Of a DNA stretch of 64,000 nt, positions 28,026 through 37,407 are shown piece after piece. A program made the position numbers and the translations under genes. Location: positions 62,001-126,000 of the forward strand of contig NZ_CP095073.1 of NCBI RefSeq assembly GCF_022919095.1. Reading direction: 5' to 3'. The stretch is from Halobacillus salinarum. GTDB taxonomy: Bacteria; Bacillota; Bacilli; Bacillales; Halobacillaceae. The notes below the pieces were generated by a model that saw only the letters and a program-made list of their open reading frames with translations, had not been told where the DNA came from and ran no database searches. Within the stretch, counting starts at the first letter, position 1. Each line of letters begins with the position of its first letter.

Positions 28026-28040
28026 TGAGAATCATTATCA
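28026..28040 (-). promoter_or_regulatory. Fur box
   Basis: TGAGAATCATTATCA differs from TGATAATNATTATCA at one defined position. It lies in the upstream region of the reductase gene. Confidence 0.85.
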
Positions 28041-28217
28041 CCACCAAGTATATCCTCCCAGCTGAATATATTCAACTCGTGTTTTCTTGATAAGTTTCCC
28101 GCTTACTTTGGCGAAATTTTTGTTCTGAAAATTCTACCAATTAAGCAAATGATTCCTAGTTACTATGGTATAATTTGTATAGCTTATAAAGAATTCTGAT
28201 TAGGAAAGGAAGATCAG

Positions 28218-28754
28218 ATGAAAAAGAATTGGCCTATATTTCTAGCATCTCTTCTCCTCCTTCTTGGAGGTATATGGGCAGGCTATGAATATTGGCTGGC
28301 TGAGAACGCCGGCAGGACTGTAAGCGGAAAACAGCTGAATCAAAACGAAAAGAGCACCGGCGGCCTAATTTCAGACCAGCAGCTTGCTGTCTATGAAAGC
28401 CAAGGACTGAATCCTTTTGGCGAATCAACAGCTAAGCAAAAGATGACCGATGCTAAATATCAGGAATATATCCATGGTATGGCCCACCAAAAAGTGCAGG
28501 CAAAGGAAAAGTGGGGTTTTTATCAAATTCACCCGAAACGAATTGAATGGCTTCTTGCCGGCCTCGATGAAGTGGATTTATCCCATGAGGACGTTTACCG
28601 AAGAATTTTAACAAAATGGAAGCACGGGGATTTCTCTACAGCAGATAAAGACCACAATGCCATTTGGAAGCTTCAGGGAGGAACGATCGGAAAAGCCACC
28701 GATGTGTTTACACTAAAAGAAGAAAAAGAATATATGAATAAGATAAGCGAGTAA
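28218..28754 (+). CDS. Membrane-anchored small protein of unknown function
   Basis: The product has 178 residues. A short basic start and one hydrophobic helix (about 5-23) act as anchor or uncleaved signal; the rest is outside and mixed alpha/polar, with YESQGLNPFGESTAKQKMTD and EYIHGMAHQKVQAKEKWGF in the middle and a C-terminal part predicted helical. I suspect a DUF6241-type Bacillus protein, but this is not certain. AGGAAAGGAAG precedes ATG 28218. Single gene with its own terminator, whose stem includes the stop codon. Confidence 0.78.
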   Translation: MKKNWPIFLASLLLLLGGIWAGYEYWLAENAGRTVSGKQLNQNEKSTGGLISDQQLAVYESQGLNPFGESTAKQKMTDAKYQEYIHGMAHQKVQAKEKWGFYQIHPKRIEWLLAGLDEVDLSHEDVYRRILTKWKHGDFSTADKDHNAIWKLQGGTIGKATDVFTLKEEKEYMNKISE

Positions 28755-28783
28755 GCCTCCTGAAGGCAGACTCGCTTTTTGTT
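28747..28783 (+). terminator. Terminator overlapping the stop codon
   Basis: GCGAG-TAA-GCCT...AGGC-AGA-CTCGC followed by five T, a G and seven T. Confidence 0.8.
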
Positions 28784-28928
28784 TTTTTCTATAAAAATCC
28801 ATTATTTCCTATATATGTATACAATGTGACTAATAACCCATTTTTTCGATTAATTACTAATATAAAAGAAGGAACTATAAGAAAAAAGTCGAACATTATC
28901 CATTAGTAAACATTATGGAGGTTATGCG

Positions 28929-31745
28929 ATGGCTGATCAACAATCCAGGTATTCACGTCTCGCCCAAATCACGGAGCTCATCAACACGAAACTCGATTTG
29001 CATGAAGTATTGGAGCATGTCGTTACTGCCATTTCTGAAGAGATTGTGCAATGTGATTCTGTAGGGATCTATTTACCTCAGGAAGATGGAACGTATAAAG
29101 GCTATGTAGGCAAACCTGCATTAATTAACGGAATGACACTGGACATGCACATCGTCGATCCTGATCATGATCTGCTCGCCAAAGAAGTAATTGAAACCGG
29201 AGAAGCGATTTACATACCAGACACTTCCAAAGATGATCGGCCTGACAGGAGAGCCATCGATGCTTTTAAGATTAATTCTTTACTGGTGCTTCCTATCTCC
29301 CACGATGAAGACCACTATGGGTTAGTGTTTTTATTTGATTATGGTATTCCTATGAACTTAACTGCATCAGAGATCGAATCGGTTAAGGCTTATGTGAACA
29401 TGGCTGCGGTGGCCATAAGAAACGCCAAGAACTTGACGAGGAAAGAAGATTTAATTTCGGAGAAACAATTGCTGCTTAATGTGACCCGGGAGCTTTCGCT
29501 GTGCTCGAATTTAAAGGAAGCCCTCGAATGCTGTTTTTCCTATTTAGGAAAAGTGTTGAAAAACTCCAATATCGGTGCCCACTTCGTTGACCCGCTTGCA
29601 GAAAGGCAAATTCAGCCTGCCAGTTTAAGTAAAGACAGTGATTGGACAGAAGAAGATTGGAAAAAAACGCACAGCCGCTTAAAAGTAGACCATACGAAGG
29701 ATCTTGTTTTTAAAGAAGTAATTAGTACGCGGAAGTCAATATTTATTCCAGACACTTTTGCTGACCCTCGTCCTAACCATGAAGCATGCCGGCAGTTTGG
29801 TATTAAAGGACTATATATGATCCCTCTCATTGCCATGGGTGAAGTGCTCGGAACCATCGCAATAGTGAACTTGATTGAAAAAAACCAGACGTATCCGAAT
29901 TCCTCGATGCAGTTGGCGGAATCAATCGTAGATGCCACTGCTCCGGTGCTGTCAAATTTAATTTATATGGAAAAACAAGAACTGATTATTAGTGACCGGA
30001 CTTCCCAGCTGACCAAAAAAAACGCGGAGCTTGAGCAGGTAGTAAAAGAAATTAAAAAGCTGAGCCGTGAAAAGGAGCTGATCTTGAACTCCGCAGGTGA
30101 AGGAATCTTCGGTCTTGACCTGGACGGTAACATCACCTTTTGCAACCCTTCCGCCATTTCGATTCTCGGCTATAAGAATCAGGAAGAACTGATTGGAGAA
30201 TCCTACCAAAACATCTTTGACTGGCGTTTTTCTGAGAAGCAGGATTATTCAAAATCCTTACCTAAGAACTTTAAAATTCAACGAAACCACGATCATTCGG
30301 ACGAGTTTTTCTTTAAAAAAGACCGAAGCAGTTTTCCAGTGGAGTACGTCATTACGCCCCAAAAGCTGAACGAAGATATCGTGGGCTACGTTGTCACATT
30401 TAAGGATGTAAGCTCGCGTAAACAAATGGAAGAAAAAATTAAATACCATGCCTACTATGATAGTGTAACCAACATCCCGAACCGCGTGCTGTTCCACGAC
30501 CGTCTCAGCCAGGCACTGACGTACGCTGAGCTTCATGGAAGCTCCTTGAGCGTCCTCTTCCTGGACTTGGACCGTTTCAAAAAAATTAACGATACGTTTG
30601 GTCATGGATTTGGAGACATCGTACTCAAAAAAGTCGCAGACCGCCTTGAATCTGCTATTCCTAAAGAAGCTACTGTTTCCCGGCAAGGAGGCGATGAATT
30701 TATCATTCTACTTCCACGCGTGAAAGATAAAGATGAAGCCATTTTATGCGCTGAAGATGTCCTGAATTCCTTCTCTACTCCCTTTTCCATCCAAGGGCAG
30801 GAAATCGCGATCAAAACAAGTATCGGCATCAGTGTATTTCCAGAAAACGGGGTCACTGCCGATTTGTTGATTAAAAACGCCGATGTAGCTATGTACAAAG
30901 CTAAAGAACAGACAGGCAACAAATATCAACTGTACAGTCCTGATATTGAAGACCGTTCCCTGGAAAGCCTTCAGTTGGAGAATGACCTGTTTAAAGCCCT
31001 CGACCAGGAAGAATTTGTGCTTTATTATCAGCCTAAAGTGAACACTCAAACGAATGATATTACCGGTGTCGAAGCATTAATCCGCTGGAATCACCCTAAA
31101 CGTGGACTGCTCGCTCCTTCTGAATTTATCCCGCTCGCGGAAGAGACCGGATTGATTCTGGCTATTGGAGAATGGGTCATTAAGCAAGCCTGCCTGCAAA
31201 TGAGAAAGTGGCATGATCAGGGTTATACGTGGCTGGAGGTTTCCGTAAACCTGTCGCCGCAACAATTTAATGAAGAGAACCTCCCTTACAAAATAGAGAA
31301 GATCATTGCGGAAACTGAACTTCCTCCTCAGTTTCTTGAGCTCGAATTGACGGAAAATCTTATCATTCACAATACAGATAAGACGCTTGCTACAATCCAG
31401 CAATTGAAAAGGCTGGGGATTAAAATATCTATCGATGATTTCGGCACAGGCTATTCTTCACTTGGCTACCTAAAAGACTTTCCAGTGGATACATTAAAGA
31501 TCGATAAATCCTTCATCGATGATATTACGACCAACTCAAATAACGCGGCCATCACCAATACGATCATCACCCTGGCCAAAAGTTTAAACCTTCACGTCAT
31601 CGCCGAAGGTGTGGAAACGAAAGACCAGGTGGACTTTCTTTCCAAACATGGCTGCCTGTTGATTCAAGGATATTTTTTCAGTAAGCCTGTCAAAGCCTCT
31701 CAGTTTCTCAACCAGTACTTACTCTTAACAAAAAACTACCAATAA
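28929..31745 (+). CDS. GAF-GAF-PAS-GGDEF-EAL cyclic-di-GMP protein
   Basis: The product has 938 residues and no membrane helix. Two GAF domains (about 10-160 and 180-340) are joined by a coiled coil (about 345-385) to a PAS domain (about 385-495). The cyclase domain (about 500-660) has intact GGDEF in RQGGDEFIILL but no RxxD inhibition site before it. The phosphodiesterase domain (about 675-925) keeps its metal and catalytic residues: EALIRW, NLSPQQF, LELELTENL, IDDFGTGYSSLGYL, DTLKIDKSFI, AEGVET and QGYFFSKP. Both activities are possible; breakdown is the more certain. GAF inputs suggest control by a small ligand or redox/oxygen. GGAGG precedes ATG 28929. Confidence 0.94.
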   Translation: MADQQSRYSRLAQITELINTKLDLHEVLEHVVTAISEEIVQCDSVGIYLPQEDGTYKGYVGKPALINGMTLDMHIVDPDHDLLAKEVIETGEAIYIPDTSKDDRPDRRAIDAFKINSLLVLPISHDEDHYGLVFLFDYGIPMNLTASEIESVKAYVNMAAVAIRNAKNLTRKEDLISEKQLLLNVTRELSLCSNLKEALECCFSYLGKVLKNSNIGAHFVDPLAERQIQPASLSKDSDWTEEDWKKTHSRLKVDHTKDLVFKEVISTRKSIFIPDTFADPRPNHEACRQFGIKGLYMIPLIAMGEVLGTIAIVNLIEKNQTYPNSSMQLAESIVDATAPVLSNLIYMEKQELIISDRTSQLTKKNAELEQVVKEIKKLSREKELILNSAGEGIFGLDLDGNITFCNPSAISILGYKNQEELIGESYQNIFDWRFSEKQDYSKSLPKNFKIQRNHDHSDEFFFKKDRSSFPVEYVITPQKLNEDIVGYVVTFKDVSSRKQMEEKIKYHAYYDSVTNIPNRVLFHDRLSQALTYAELHGSSLSVLFLDLDRFKKINDTFGHGFGDIVLKKVADRLESAIPKEATVSRQGGDEFIILLPRVKDKDEAILCAEDVLNSFSTPFSIQGQEIAIKTSIGISVFPENGVTADLLIKNADVAMYKAKEQTGNKYQLYSPDIEDRSLESLQLENDLFKALDQEEFVLYYQPKVNTQTNDITGVEALIRWNHPKRGLLAPSEFIPLAEETGLILAIGEWVIKQACLQMRKWHDQGYTWLEVSVNLSPQQFNEENLPYKIEKIIAETELPPQFLELELTENLIIHNTDKTLATIQQLKRLGIKISIDDFGTGYSSLGYLKDFPVDTLKIDKSFIDDITTNSNNAAITNTIITLAKSLNLHVIAEGVETKDQVDFLSKHGCLLIQGYFFSKPVKASQFLNQYLLLTKNYQ

Positions 31746-31760
31746 AGGAGAAATGAATGT

Positions 31761-33394
31761 ATGAAATCAGTACGTGCGGTATTGGATTATTTTAAGACTG
31801 GCGGCGTCGAATATATTTTCGGCATTCCGGCTGGTTCCGTGAATGCTTTTTTTGATGAGCTTTATGATACTCCATCGATCACCCCTGTTATTGCAAAACA
31901 TGAAGGGGGTGCTTCGTACATGGCAGCCGCTTATGCGAAGTATTCAAACTCTCTTAGTATCTGTATTGCAAGCAGCGGACCTGGGGGGACCAACCTGATT
32001 ACAGGAGCTGCCAATGCTATGAGAGAACACTTACCTATCCTGTTTCTAACTGGTGCCGTGCCTATGGAAACAGTTGGATTAAACGCTTCGCAGGAGCTTG
32101 ATGCCTCCCCCGTCTATGAGCCTGTGACGAAATACAGCAAACGTGTAGAAAAGGCAGAAGATTTATTGCCGGAGATTCATAAAGCTGTTCAAATAGCGTT
32201 AAGTGGAGTCCCGGGCCCTGTTCATATTGCGATGCCGATCGATATACAGCTATCAGATATACCTGAACCTGTTCTTCCTCAATTTCCTGTCCGAACGCCG
32301 CTTATTGCAGAAGATAAAGAAATACAGCGAGCCGTACAAAAAATTTCTACGATTACCAAAGGGTACATTTTTGCTGGTCAAGGTGTACGAGGAGCGGTGG
32401 AGGATGTCATTCAGCTGGCCGAATTGCTTGACTGGCCGATTGTCTGCTCTCCACAAGCTAAAGGCTTGTTTAAAGAGGATCATCCGCTGTTTAAAGGTAT
32501 TTTCGGATTTGCAGGTCACGAATCAGCCTCTCAATTAGTAAATGAAGGCGATCGTCAAGCTGTATTAATCATCGGTTCCAGTTTAGGAGAGACTGCGACC
32601 AATAACTACAATGCTAATATAAATAAAGATAAATTTACGATCCACATTGATTTCGATAAAAGTGTTTTCAATCGAAAATACCCGGTGGATATCGCCATTC
32701 ACGGAGATGCAAGTGTCAGTGTAACCGCACTTTTAGCAGGGTTGAAACGGTTAGGTTTTGTGGATCAGGAATTTACTATTAAGAAACAACCCCCCTTCAG
32801 CCACCGGAAGAGTTCAATACACAGAACGTTCTGGCAGCCCTTCAGGAATGTCTGCCTCCATCGACCAGATACGCGGTGGATATTGGGGAGTTCATGTCCT
32901 ATGTTGTGCATCACATGAAAGTAAAAACGACGGACAGCTTTGACATTAACGTCCATTTTGGAGCCATGGGAAGCGGTATTGGCAGTGCGATTGGAGCGAA
33001 ACTGGCTGATCCTTACCGTCCGACAGTCAGCATTACTGGTGACGGATGTTTCTTTATGCACGGGATGGAACTGTTAACAGCTAAGGAATATGAAATTCCA
33101 GTATTAGTTATCGTCATGAATAACGCAAGACTTGGCATGGTTCATCACGGACACGCCCTTCAATATAAGCGGGTCCACAACCGGTTTTCACAGGAGCCGG
33201 TAGACATTTCAGTCATGGCATCCTCCATGGGCATCCCTAGTGCAAGGGTTGACGATCTGACAGATTTAACGCCTGAAACGCTGGAAAAATTATTAGCAGC
33301 CGATGGTCCTGCTGTCCTTGAGATTGCACTTGTCGATGACAACGTTCCTCCTATGGGAGATCGCGTTAAATTTCTTTCTTCCTTTGGAAAATAG
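31761..33394 (+). CDS. TPP-dependent enzyme (acetolactate synthase/benzoylformate decarboxylase-like), interrupted by a frameshift
   Basis: One gene of about 545 residues in two frames. The N-terminal part has the catalytic Glu in AKHEGGAS and the GPGGTNLITGAANA loop; the middle domain binds a nucleotide-like cofactor; the C-terminal part (from about 32790) has the TPP motif GDGCFFMHGM...VIVMNN. The frame breaks at the run of six C at 32790-32795; one more C joins ...KKQPP to LQPPEEFN and then YAVDIGEFMSYVV. Substrate is not clear: the protein is near acetolactate synthase and pyruvate oxidase, with no small subunit gene present. AAAGGAG lies before ATG 31761, 15 bases after the c-di-GMP gene, so they may be co-transcribed. 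Confidence 0.82.
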
Positions 33395-33400
33395 TCAGCA

Positions 33401-33432
33401 AAAAGACCGCTCCACATGTGGAGCGGTCTTTT
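33401..33432. terminator. Bidirectional terminator
   Basis: A perfect 32-base palindrome, AAAAGACCGCTCCAC with its complement around ATGT/ACAT, lies between converging genes; it gives T4 on both strands and overlaps the end of the sigma gene by two bases. Confidence 0.88.
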
Positions 33433-33970
33433 ATGCTGTCTGGTCTCCTACGACCTCCAATACTTTTTCTTTCATGACGTGTCTCGCTCGATATAACCGA
33501 GATTTTACACAGGAATCAGATAATTGGAGCTTAGAAGCAATTTCTTTCTCTTGTAGCTCATTGTAATATTTCAATTGAAAAACTTTTTTGAGCTTCGGCG
33601 AAAGTGTATTGACCTTCGTTTTTATTCCTTCGTTCAGATCATTCACTTCCAGCTGTTTTTCTACCGTGGAACTTTCTGCCCTTTTTTCGAACGGCAAAAT
33701 CTCTTCCTCGATCGGCAGCAGTGTCACCTTTTTTTCTTTTCTTAAAAAATCAATCGCGGTTCTTTTAGTAATTGTCACAAGCCAGGCTTGTACCTTCTTG
33801 TTATCTTCAATTCTATGAAGTTTTTGATAGGCTTTTAAAAAAGCCTCCTGTAGCACATCCTCCGCAATCCCATGATCTTTTGTGACACTTATTGCCGCTT
33901 GAAACACACGAGCGTAATACGTTTCATATATGTCTTCAAAGCTCAAGTTCACTTTGCACTTCTCCTTCAC
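33431..33970 (-). CDS. ECF-type sigma factor at the end of an ABC transporter operon
   Basis: The product has 179 residues. Region 2 includes AEDVLQEAFLKAYQKLHRI and WLVTITKRTAIDFLRKEKK; region 4 has LSPKLKKVFQLKYYNELQEKEIA and the recognition helix SDSCVKSRLYRARH. It lacks regions 1 and 3, as in ECF sigma factors (group IV). The start overlaps the permease stop by 4 bases, so it is translationally coupled to the transporter. No anti-sigma gene follows; the next feature is a terminator. How it is restrained is unknown; the large external domain of the permease is a possible partner (inference). Confidence 0.9.
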   Translation of the reverse strand: MKEKCKVNLSFEDIYETYYARVFQAAISVTKDHGIAEDVLQEAFLKAYQKLHRIEDNKKVQAWLVTITKRTAIDFLRKEKKVTLLPIEEEILPFEKRAESSTVEKQLEVNDLNEGIKTKVNTLSPKLKKVFQLKYYNELQEKEIASKLQLSDSCVKSRLYRARHVMKEKVLEVVGDQTA

Positions 33971-35949
33971 TCCGTTTTTTCAAAATGTTCTGTTACAATT
34001 TCAGGAACTTTGCTGTCTTTGATTCCATAAACCTCCGTTCTATCAGAACCAGCACCTTTATAATTAAACTGGACAAGGTAGTTCGTATCGAAATGGTAGA
34101 CACTCCGGGAAACATTCAGCAACTGCTTCATGTCCTGCTTATCAGTGAGCTCAAAGACATCAGCTGTTTCTGACTGCACCGTGTCAAAAAAGTACTGATC
34201 GTAACGCCATTGAATTACATTTTCTGGTGCTTTCATAATTTTCACAGACTCAAGATCGTTTACCGTGATAAACGCCTGATCATATAATCCATTCTTTTTC
34301 AGCCAGTCTACTGTATGAGTAAACTGTGGAGAGATTTGGATATTCATTTGTTTATTATCGCGTAAATAAGCACTGATACTCGTTGAATTAGCAGGAGCCG
34401 CCTGCATATTCTCATAAGATTCCTGCTTAAGATCTTCTCGTATGCGATCAAGCAATTCATTGATCTGGCTTTGTTCTGTGACGACTAATCCAACCCTTGA
34501 TGGCTGGTTCGTGTGAAAACTCAGCTGGTGTATTTCTTCATTGCTTGTGGATAAGAGACGTTCTGTGTACTGTTTATATTCCAAAGATTCGTATATTGGT
34601 TTAAGAAATTCATTGATCCCAGTAAATTCGTTAAAATGGTATTCCCTCAATACTTTACTGCCATCTTTGAGCTTATAGGCAAGGAACAGGCTTCTTGTAG
34701 TGCCCTCCTCCGGAACCGAGTTATTAAGGAGCTGCTCGTGAAGCTTACGGGCGGCTTCTATCGTTGTTTTTTTTGTTAAATACTCCTCAGAGCTAGAATC
34801 CGGACGCATATAAGAATAGGAGGAACTTGCTACATATACTTTGTCTATGTTTTCTGTTTTAGGAATGCGCGTTTCATAACCGAAAGGATCTAGCTTAAGC
34901 AGAAGCACGAATACCGCAAAGACAACAACAAAGGCGCAATATCCTTTTAAAGCACGAAGAGAAAAGATCCGCCATGTTTTTTTAAGCAGCATCTCGGCAA
35001 TGACATATCCGAGCAGTGATCCAGCCAAATAGCCAAACACGAGCCACGAGTAGCTGTATTGCGACTCCCAGAAATACATGCCTGACAATAACGTAAAACA
35101 AGCCGCGACTGAGTATTTGAAAAAGGGCTTTAATTTTGGATACGCCAGCGCCTGGGAAGTAGATTCAAGCGGACGTTTTTGATAAAAAAACAAAGCAAGT
35201 CCCAACAACACAACTGTAATTACAACGTATAGAATCACTTCACGAATCGAAATAGACAGATTCCCATTAGCAAACGTCAGCTTAGTTAATGGAGACAGGT
35301 CTTCCACTTGAAAATTGAAAATAAACTGAGTAGTAAACCCTTTTAAATAGATTTCCAAATTGGCAAAAATGAGTTCAAATAAGCCTAACGGCAGTAAGAG
35401 CATAATATAGGTAAGACCCGCTTGTACGACCGACATCGCCGTCATAACCCCGGCAAAAATTCCCGCCATATATAATAAAGAGGTTACTAAACTGATATAT
35501 CCAACCCACTCCCAAATGTCAGAGGTCGTAAAAACTGCTTCGACATCAATGCTGGATTGGACAAGCTGTAAAGAACATCCTGTGAGTATTACTGGAATAA
35601 TCAGCAGAATAAAACCGGTTACGACGTGCTGAATGAATAAATGCGTACGCTTTACAGGGAGGCTGTGAATAAAGTCAGAGTAAGAACGCACCTGCATATA
35701 ACGGAAAAGAAACACGGCCATTAAAATCGGCATCGTACACACCAAAAGGGTCTGGTCTTGAAATGGATAGTTGAATAAACCTTGATCCTCCCGATAATTA
35801 ACCACAAATACTTGATGCTCTGTTTCCATTAAAATGGACAGAGGAAAGACAAACAGCAGCCCTAGTAAATAGACGATGCTGATCCAGCCCACACTGCGGA
35901 GGTCCTGCTTTAACAGCTCTTTTTTAAACCATGATGTTTTCGATTGCAT
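33967..35949 (-). CDS. ABC transporter permease with large external domain (YtrC/D-like)
   Basis: The product has 660 residues. About nine or ten membrane helices fill the first 365 residues, then a single tail of about 290 residues (from LKLDPFGYETRIPKTENID on) that should be outside the cell, of the DUF6449 kind. ATG 35949 is preferred because GGGAGG ends 8 bases before it. It overlaps the ATPase gene by 26 bases. With the GntR and ATPase genes it matches the B. subtilis Ytr arrangement, linked to cell-wall antibiotics and envelope stress. Its substrate is unknown. Confidence 0.85.
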   Translation of the reverse strand: MQSKTSWFKKELLKQDLRSVGWISIVYLLGLLFVFPLSILMETEHQVFVVNYREDQGLFNYPFQDQTLLVCTMPILMAVFLFRYMQVRSYSDFIHSLPVKRTHLFIQHVVTGFILLIIPVILTGCSLQLVQSSIDVEAVFTTSDIWEWVGYISLVTSLLYMAGIFAGVMTAMSVVQAGLTYIMLLLPLGLFELIFANLEIYLKGFTTQFIFNFQVEDLSPLTKLTFANGNLSISIREVILYVVITVVLLGLALFFYQKRPLESTSQALAYPKLKPFFKYSVAACFTLLSGMYFWESQYSYSWLVFGYLAGSLLGYVIAEMLLKKTWRIFSLRALKGYCAFVVVFAVFVLLLKLDPFGYETRIPKTENIDKVYVASSSYSYMRPDSSSEEYLTKKTTIEAARKLHEQLLNNSVPEEGTTRSLFLAYKLKDGSKVLREYHFNEFTGINEFLKPIYESLEYKQYTERLLSTSNEEIHQLSFHTNQPSRVGLVVTEQSQINELLDRIREDLKQESYENMQAAPANSTSISAYLRDNKQMNIQISPQFTHTVDWLKKNGLYDQAFITVNDLESVKIMKAPENVIQWRYDQYFFDTVQSETADVFELTDKQDMKQLLNVSRSVYHFDTNYLVQFNYKGAGSDRTEVYGIKDSKVPEIVTEHFEKTE

Positions 35950-36820
35950 AGCCTGCACCTCCCATTTCGTAGATGAAAATCTCTTCGAGTGTAAGCGGGA
36001 GACGGTCGTAAAGCACTGGATGCATGGCCGTTATCTCTCGCTCGATTTTTTCTTCCTCTCCACGAAGGATCACAAGGTAAACACTCCCGCGTTTTTCTTT
36101 ATACAGAACATTCAGTTTCTCAAACTCTTCTTCCTGATCGCCTTTAAAGGCCACCTGGACTTTATGAATATCCGACTTTAAATCATCCAGTTCACGCTCA
36201 AGAAGGAGTTTTCCTTGGTGAAGAATTCCAATATGATCACAGATGTCCTCGACCTCTCTTAAATTATGGGAGGAGATCACAACGGTCATTGAACGGTCTG
36301 CCACATCCTGGACGATTAAGTTCTTTACTTTCCTCCGCACAACCGCATCAAGCCCATCAAACGGTTCGTCCAATATCAGCACATCCGGCATAATCGACAT
36401 CGCAAGCCAAAACGAAACCTGCCGCTGCATCCCCTTGGAGAACTGGCTGATTTTCTTATTTTCATCGAGTTGAAACAACTCTTGTAAATGGCTGTATCGC
36501 TCTTGACTCCAATTAGGATAGACATTTTCGAAATACTTAGCCATTTGTTTCGTCGTATATTGCGAGAAAAAGAAGGGTGCATCCGGAAGGAAGACGAGCC
36601 GGCTTTTTACATTCAAATTCTCAAAAATAGGCTGACCTTCGATATGAATGTCTCCAGTGTTTTGTTTGATAATTCCTGCCATCATCCTGAGAAGTGTCGT
36701 TTTACCAGCACCATTCGATCCAAGCAAACCATAGATGGAACCTTCTTGTATTTGGAATGTTACGTCATTGAGCGCTTCTGTCTTTTCAAAGGATTTATGC
36801 ACGTGATTGATTTCAATCAT
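35924..36820 (-). CDS. ABC transporter ATP-binding protein (YtrB-like)
   Basis: The product has 298 residues. Walker A is GSNGAGKTT, the Q-loop region reads LVFLPDAPFF, the signature region SQFSKGMQRQVSFW replaces LSGGQ with FSKGM as in many antibiotic-type exporters, Walker B is VLILDEPFDGLD, and the H loop is ISSHNLREVED. A C-terminal extension of about 70 residues follows. AAAGGGGG precedes ATG 36820, which overlaps the GntR stop by 8 bases. Confidence 0.92.
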   Translation of the reverse strand: MIEINHVHKSFEKTEALNDVTFQIQEGSIYGLLGSNGAGKTTLLRMMAGIIKQNTGDIHIEGQPIFENLNVKSRLVFLPDAPFFFSQYTTKQMAKYFENVYPNWSQERYSHLQELFQLDENKKISQFSKGMQRQVSFWLAMSIMPDVLILDEPFDGLDAVVRRKVKNLIVQDVADRSMTVVISSHNLREVEDICDHIGILHQGKLLLERELDDLKSDIHKVQVAFKGDQEEEFEKLNVLYKEKRGSVYLVILRGEEEKIEREITAMHPVLYDRLPLTLEEIFIYEMGGAGYAIENIMV

Positions 36821-37190
36821 TCTCAGTACCCCCTTTTACCTCTGCAATTAGTTGCTCCATTTCTTCCACCGTCATTCCTAAGTAGCTGGCTTCTGCAAGC
36901 AGCTTTCTCAATTCCTCGCGTACCTCAGCCAGTTTTTGTGAATTTTCCAGTGTCTCAAGCTTATGGACAAAGCTGCCTTTGCCTTTAAGCGAATAAATAA
37001 ATCCTTGAGATTCTAATTCACGATAAGCCTTTTGAATGGTATTCGGATTGACGGTCAGCTGCTGAGCAAGCTCCCTGACCGAGGGAAGTTTTTCATCTGC
37101 TTGCATGATTCCTTCAATGATGAGCTGTTTAAATTTTTCAACCAGCTGCTCGTAAATGGGTTTACGGCTTCTGATGTCGAGCTCAAACAT
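36813..37190 (-). CDS. GntR-family regulator, YtrA subfamily
   Basis: The product has 125 residues: a winged helix (about 10-75; LPSVRELAQQLTVNPNTIQKAYRELE) and a short two-helix dimerisation tail (about 80-125), as in YtrA. AGGGAGGTGG lies before ATG 37190. It is the first gene of the GntR-ATPase-permease-sigma operon, and a palindrome of the YtrA type stands in its promoter region, so autorepression released by a wall-active compound is likely. Confidence 0.93.
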   Translation of the reverse strand: MFELDIRSRKPIYEQLVEKFKQLIIEGIMQADEKLPSVRELAQQLTVNPNTIQKAYRELESQGFIYSLKGKGSFVHKLETLENSQKLAEVREELRKLLAEASYLGMTVEEMEQLIAEVKGGTEND

Positions 37191-37230
37191 GCAACCACCT
37201 CCCTAAAATATGTACTGGACAGCTGTATTA

Positions 37231-37263
37231 ACTGTATTAATATAAATAGTACAGTAATAGTAT
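37231..37263 (-). promoter_or_regulatory. YtrA-type operator and promoter
   Basis: ACTGTA-N13-TACAGT (37231-37255) is a perfect inverted repeat with the spacing known for YtrA operators (AGTGTA-N13-TACACT). On the minus strand it directly follows a possible -10 TATACT (37258-37263) with a weak -35 TTTTCA 17 bases upstream, a position suited to repression. Confidence 0.72.
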
Positions 37264-37407
37264 AATGAATCTTTCCTCGTTTGAAAAGTACTTTTTTATG
37301 GAAAATTTGTCCTTACGTAATTTAGAGAGGAGAAATTCATTCATGAAAGGAATTGGGTATGAATACTCTTTGAAGGGGAGTAGAGTCAACTATAGGAGGC
37401 GTCCCGA

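Noticed and set aside
32203-32943. Alternative frames within the TPP enzyme gene
   Set aside because: They overlap the conserved enzyme; only the two frames joined at 32790 carry family motifs.
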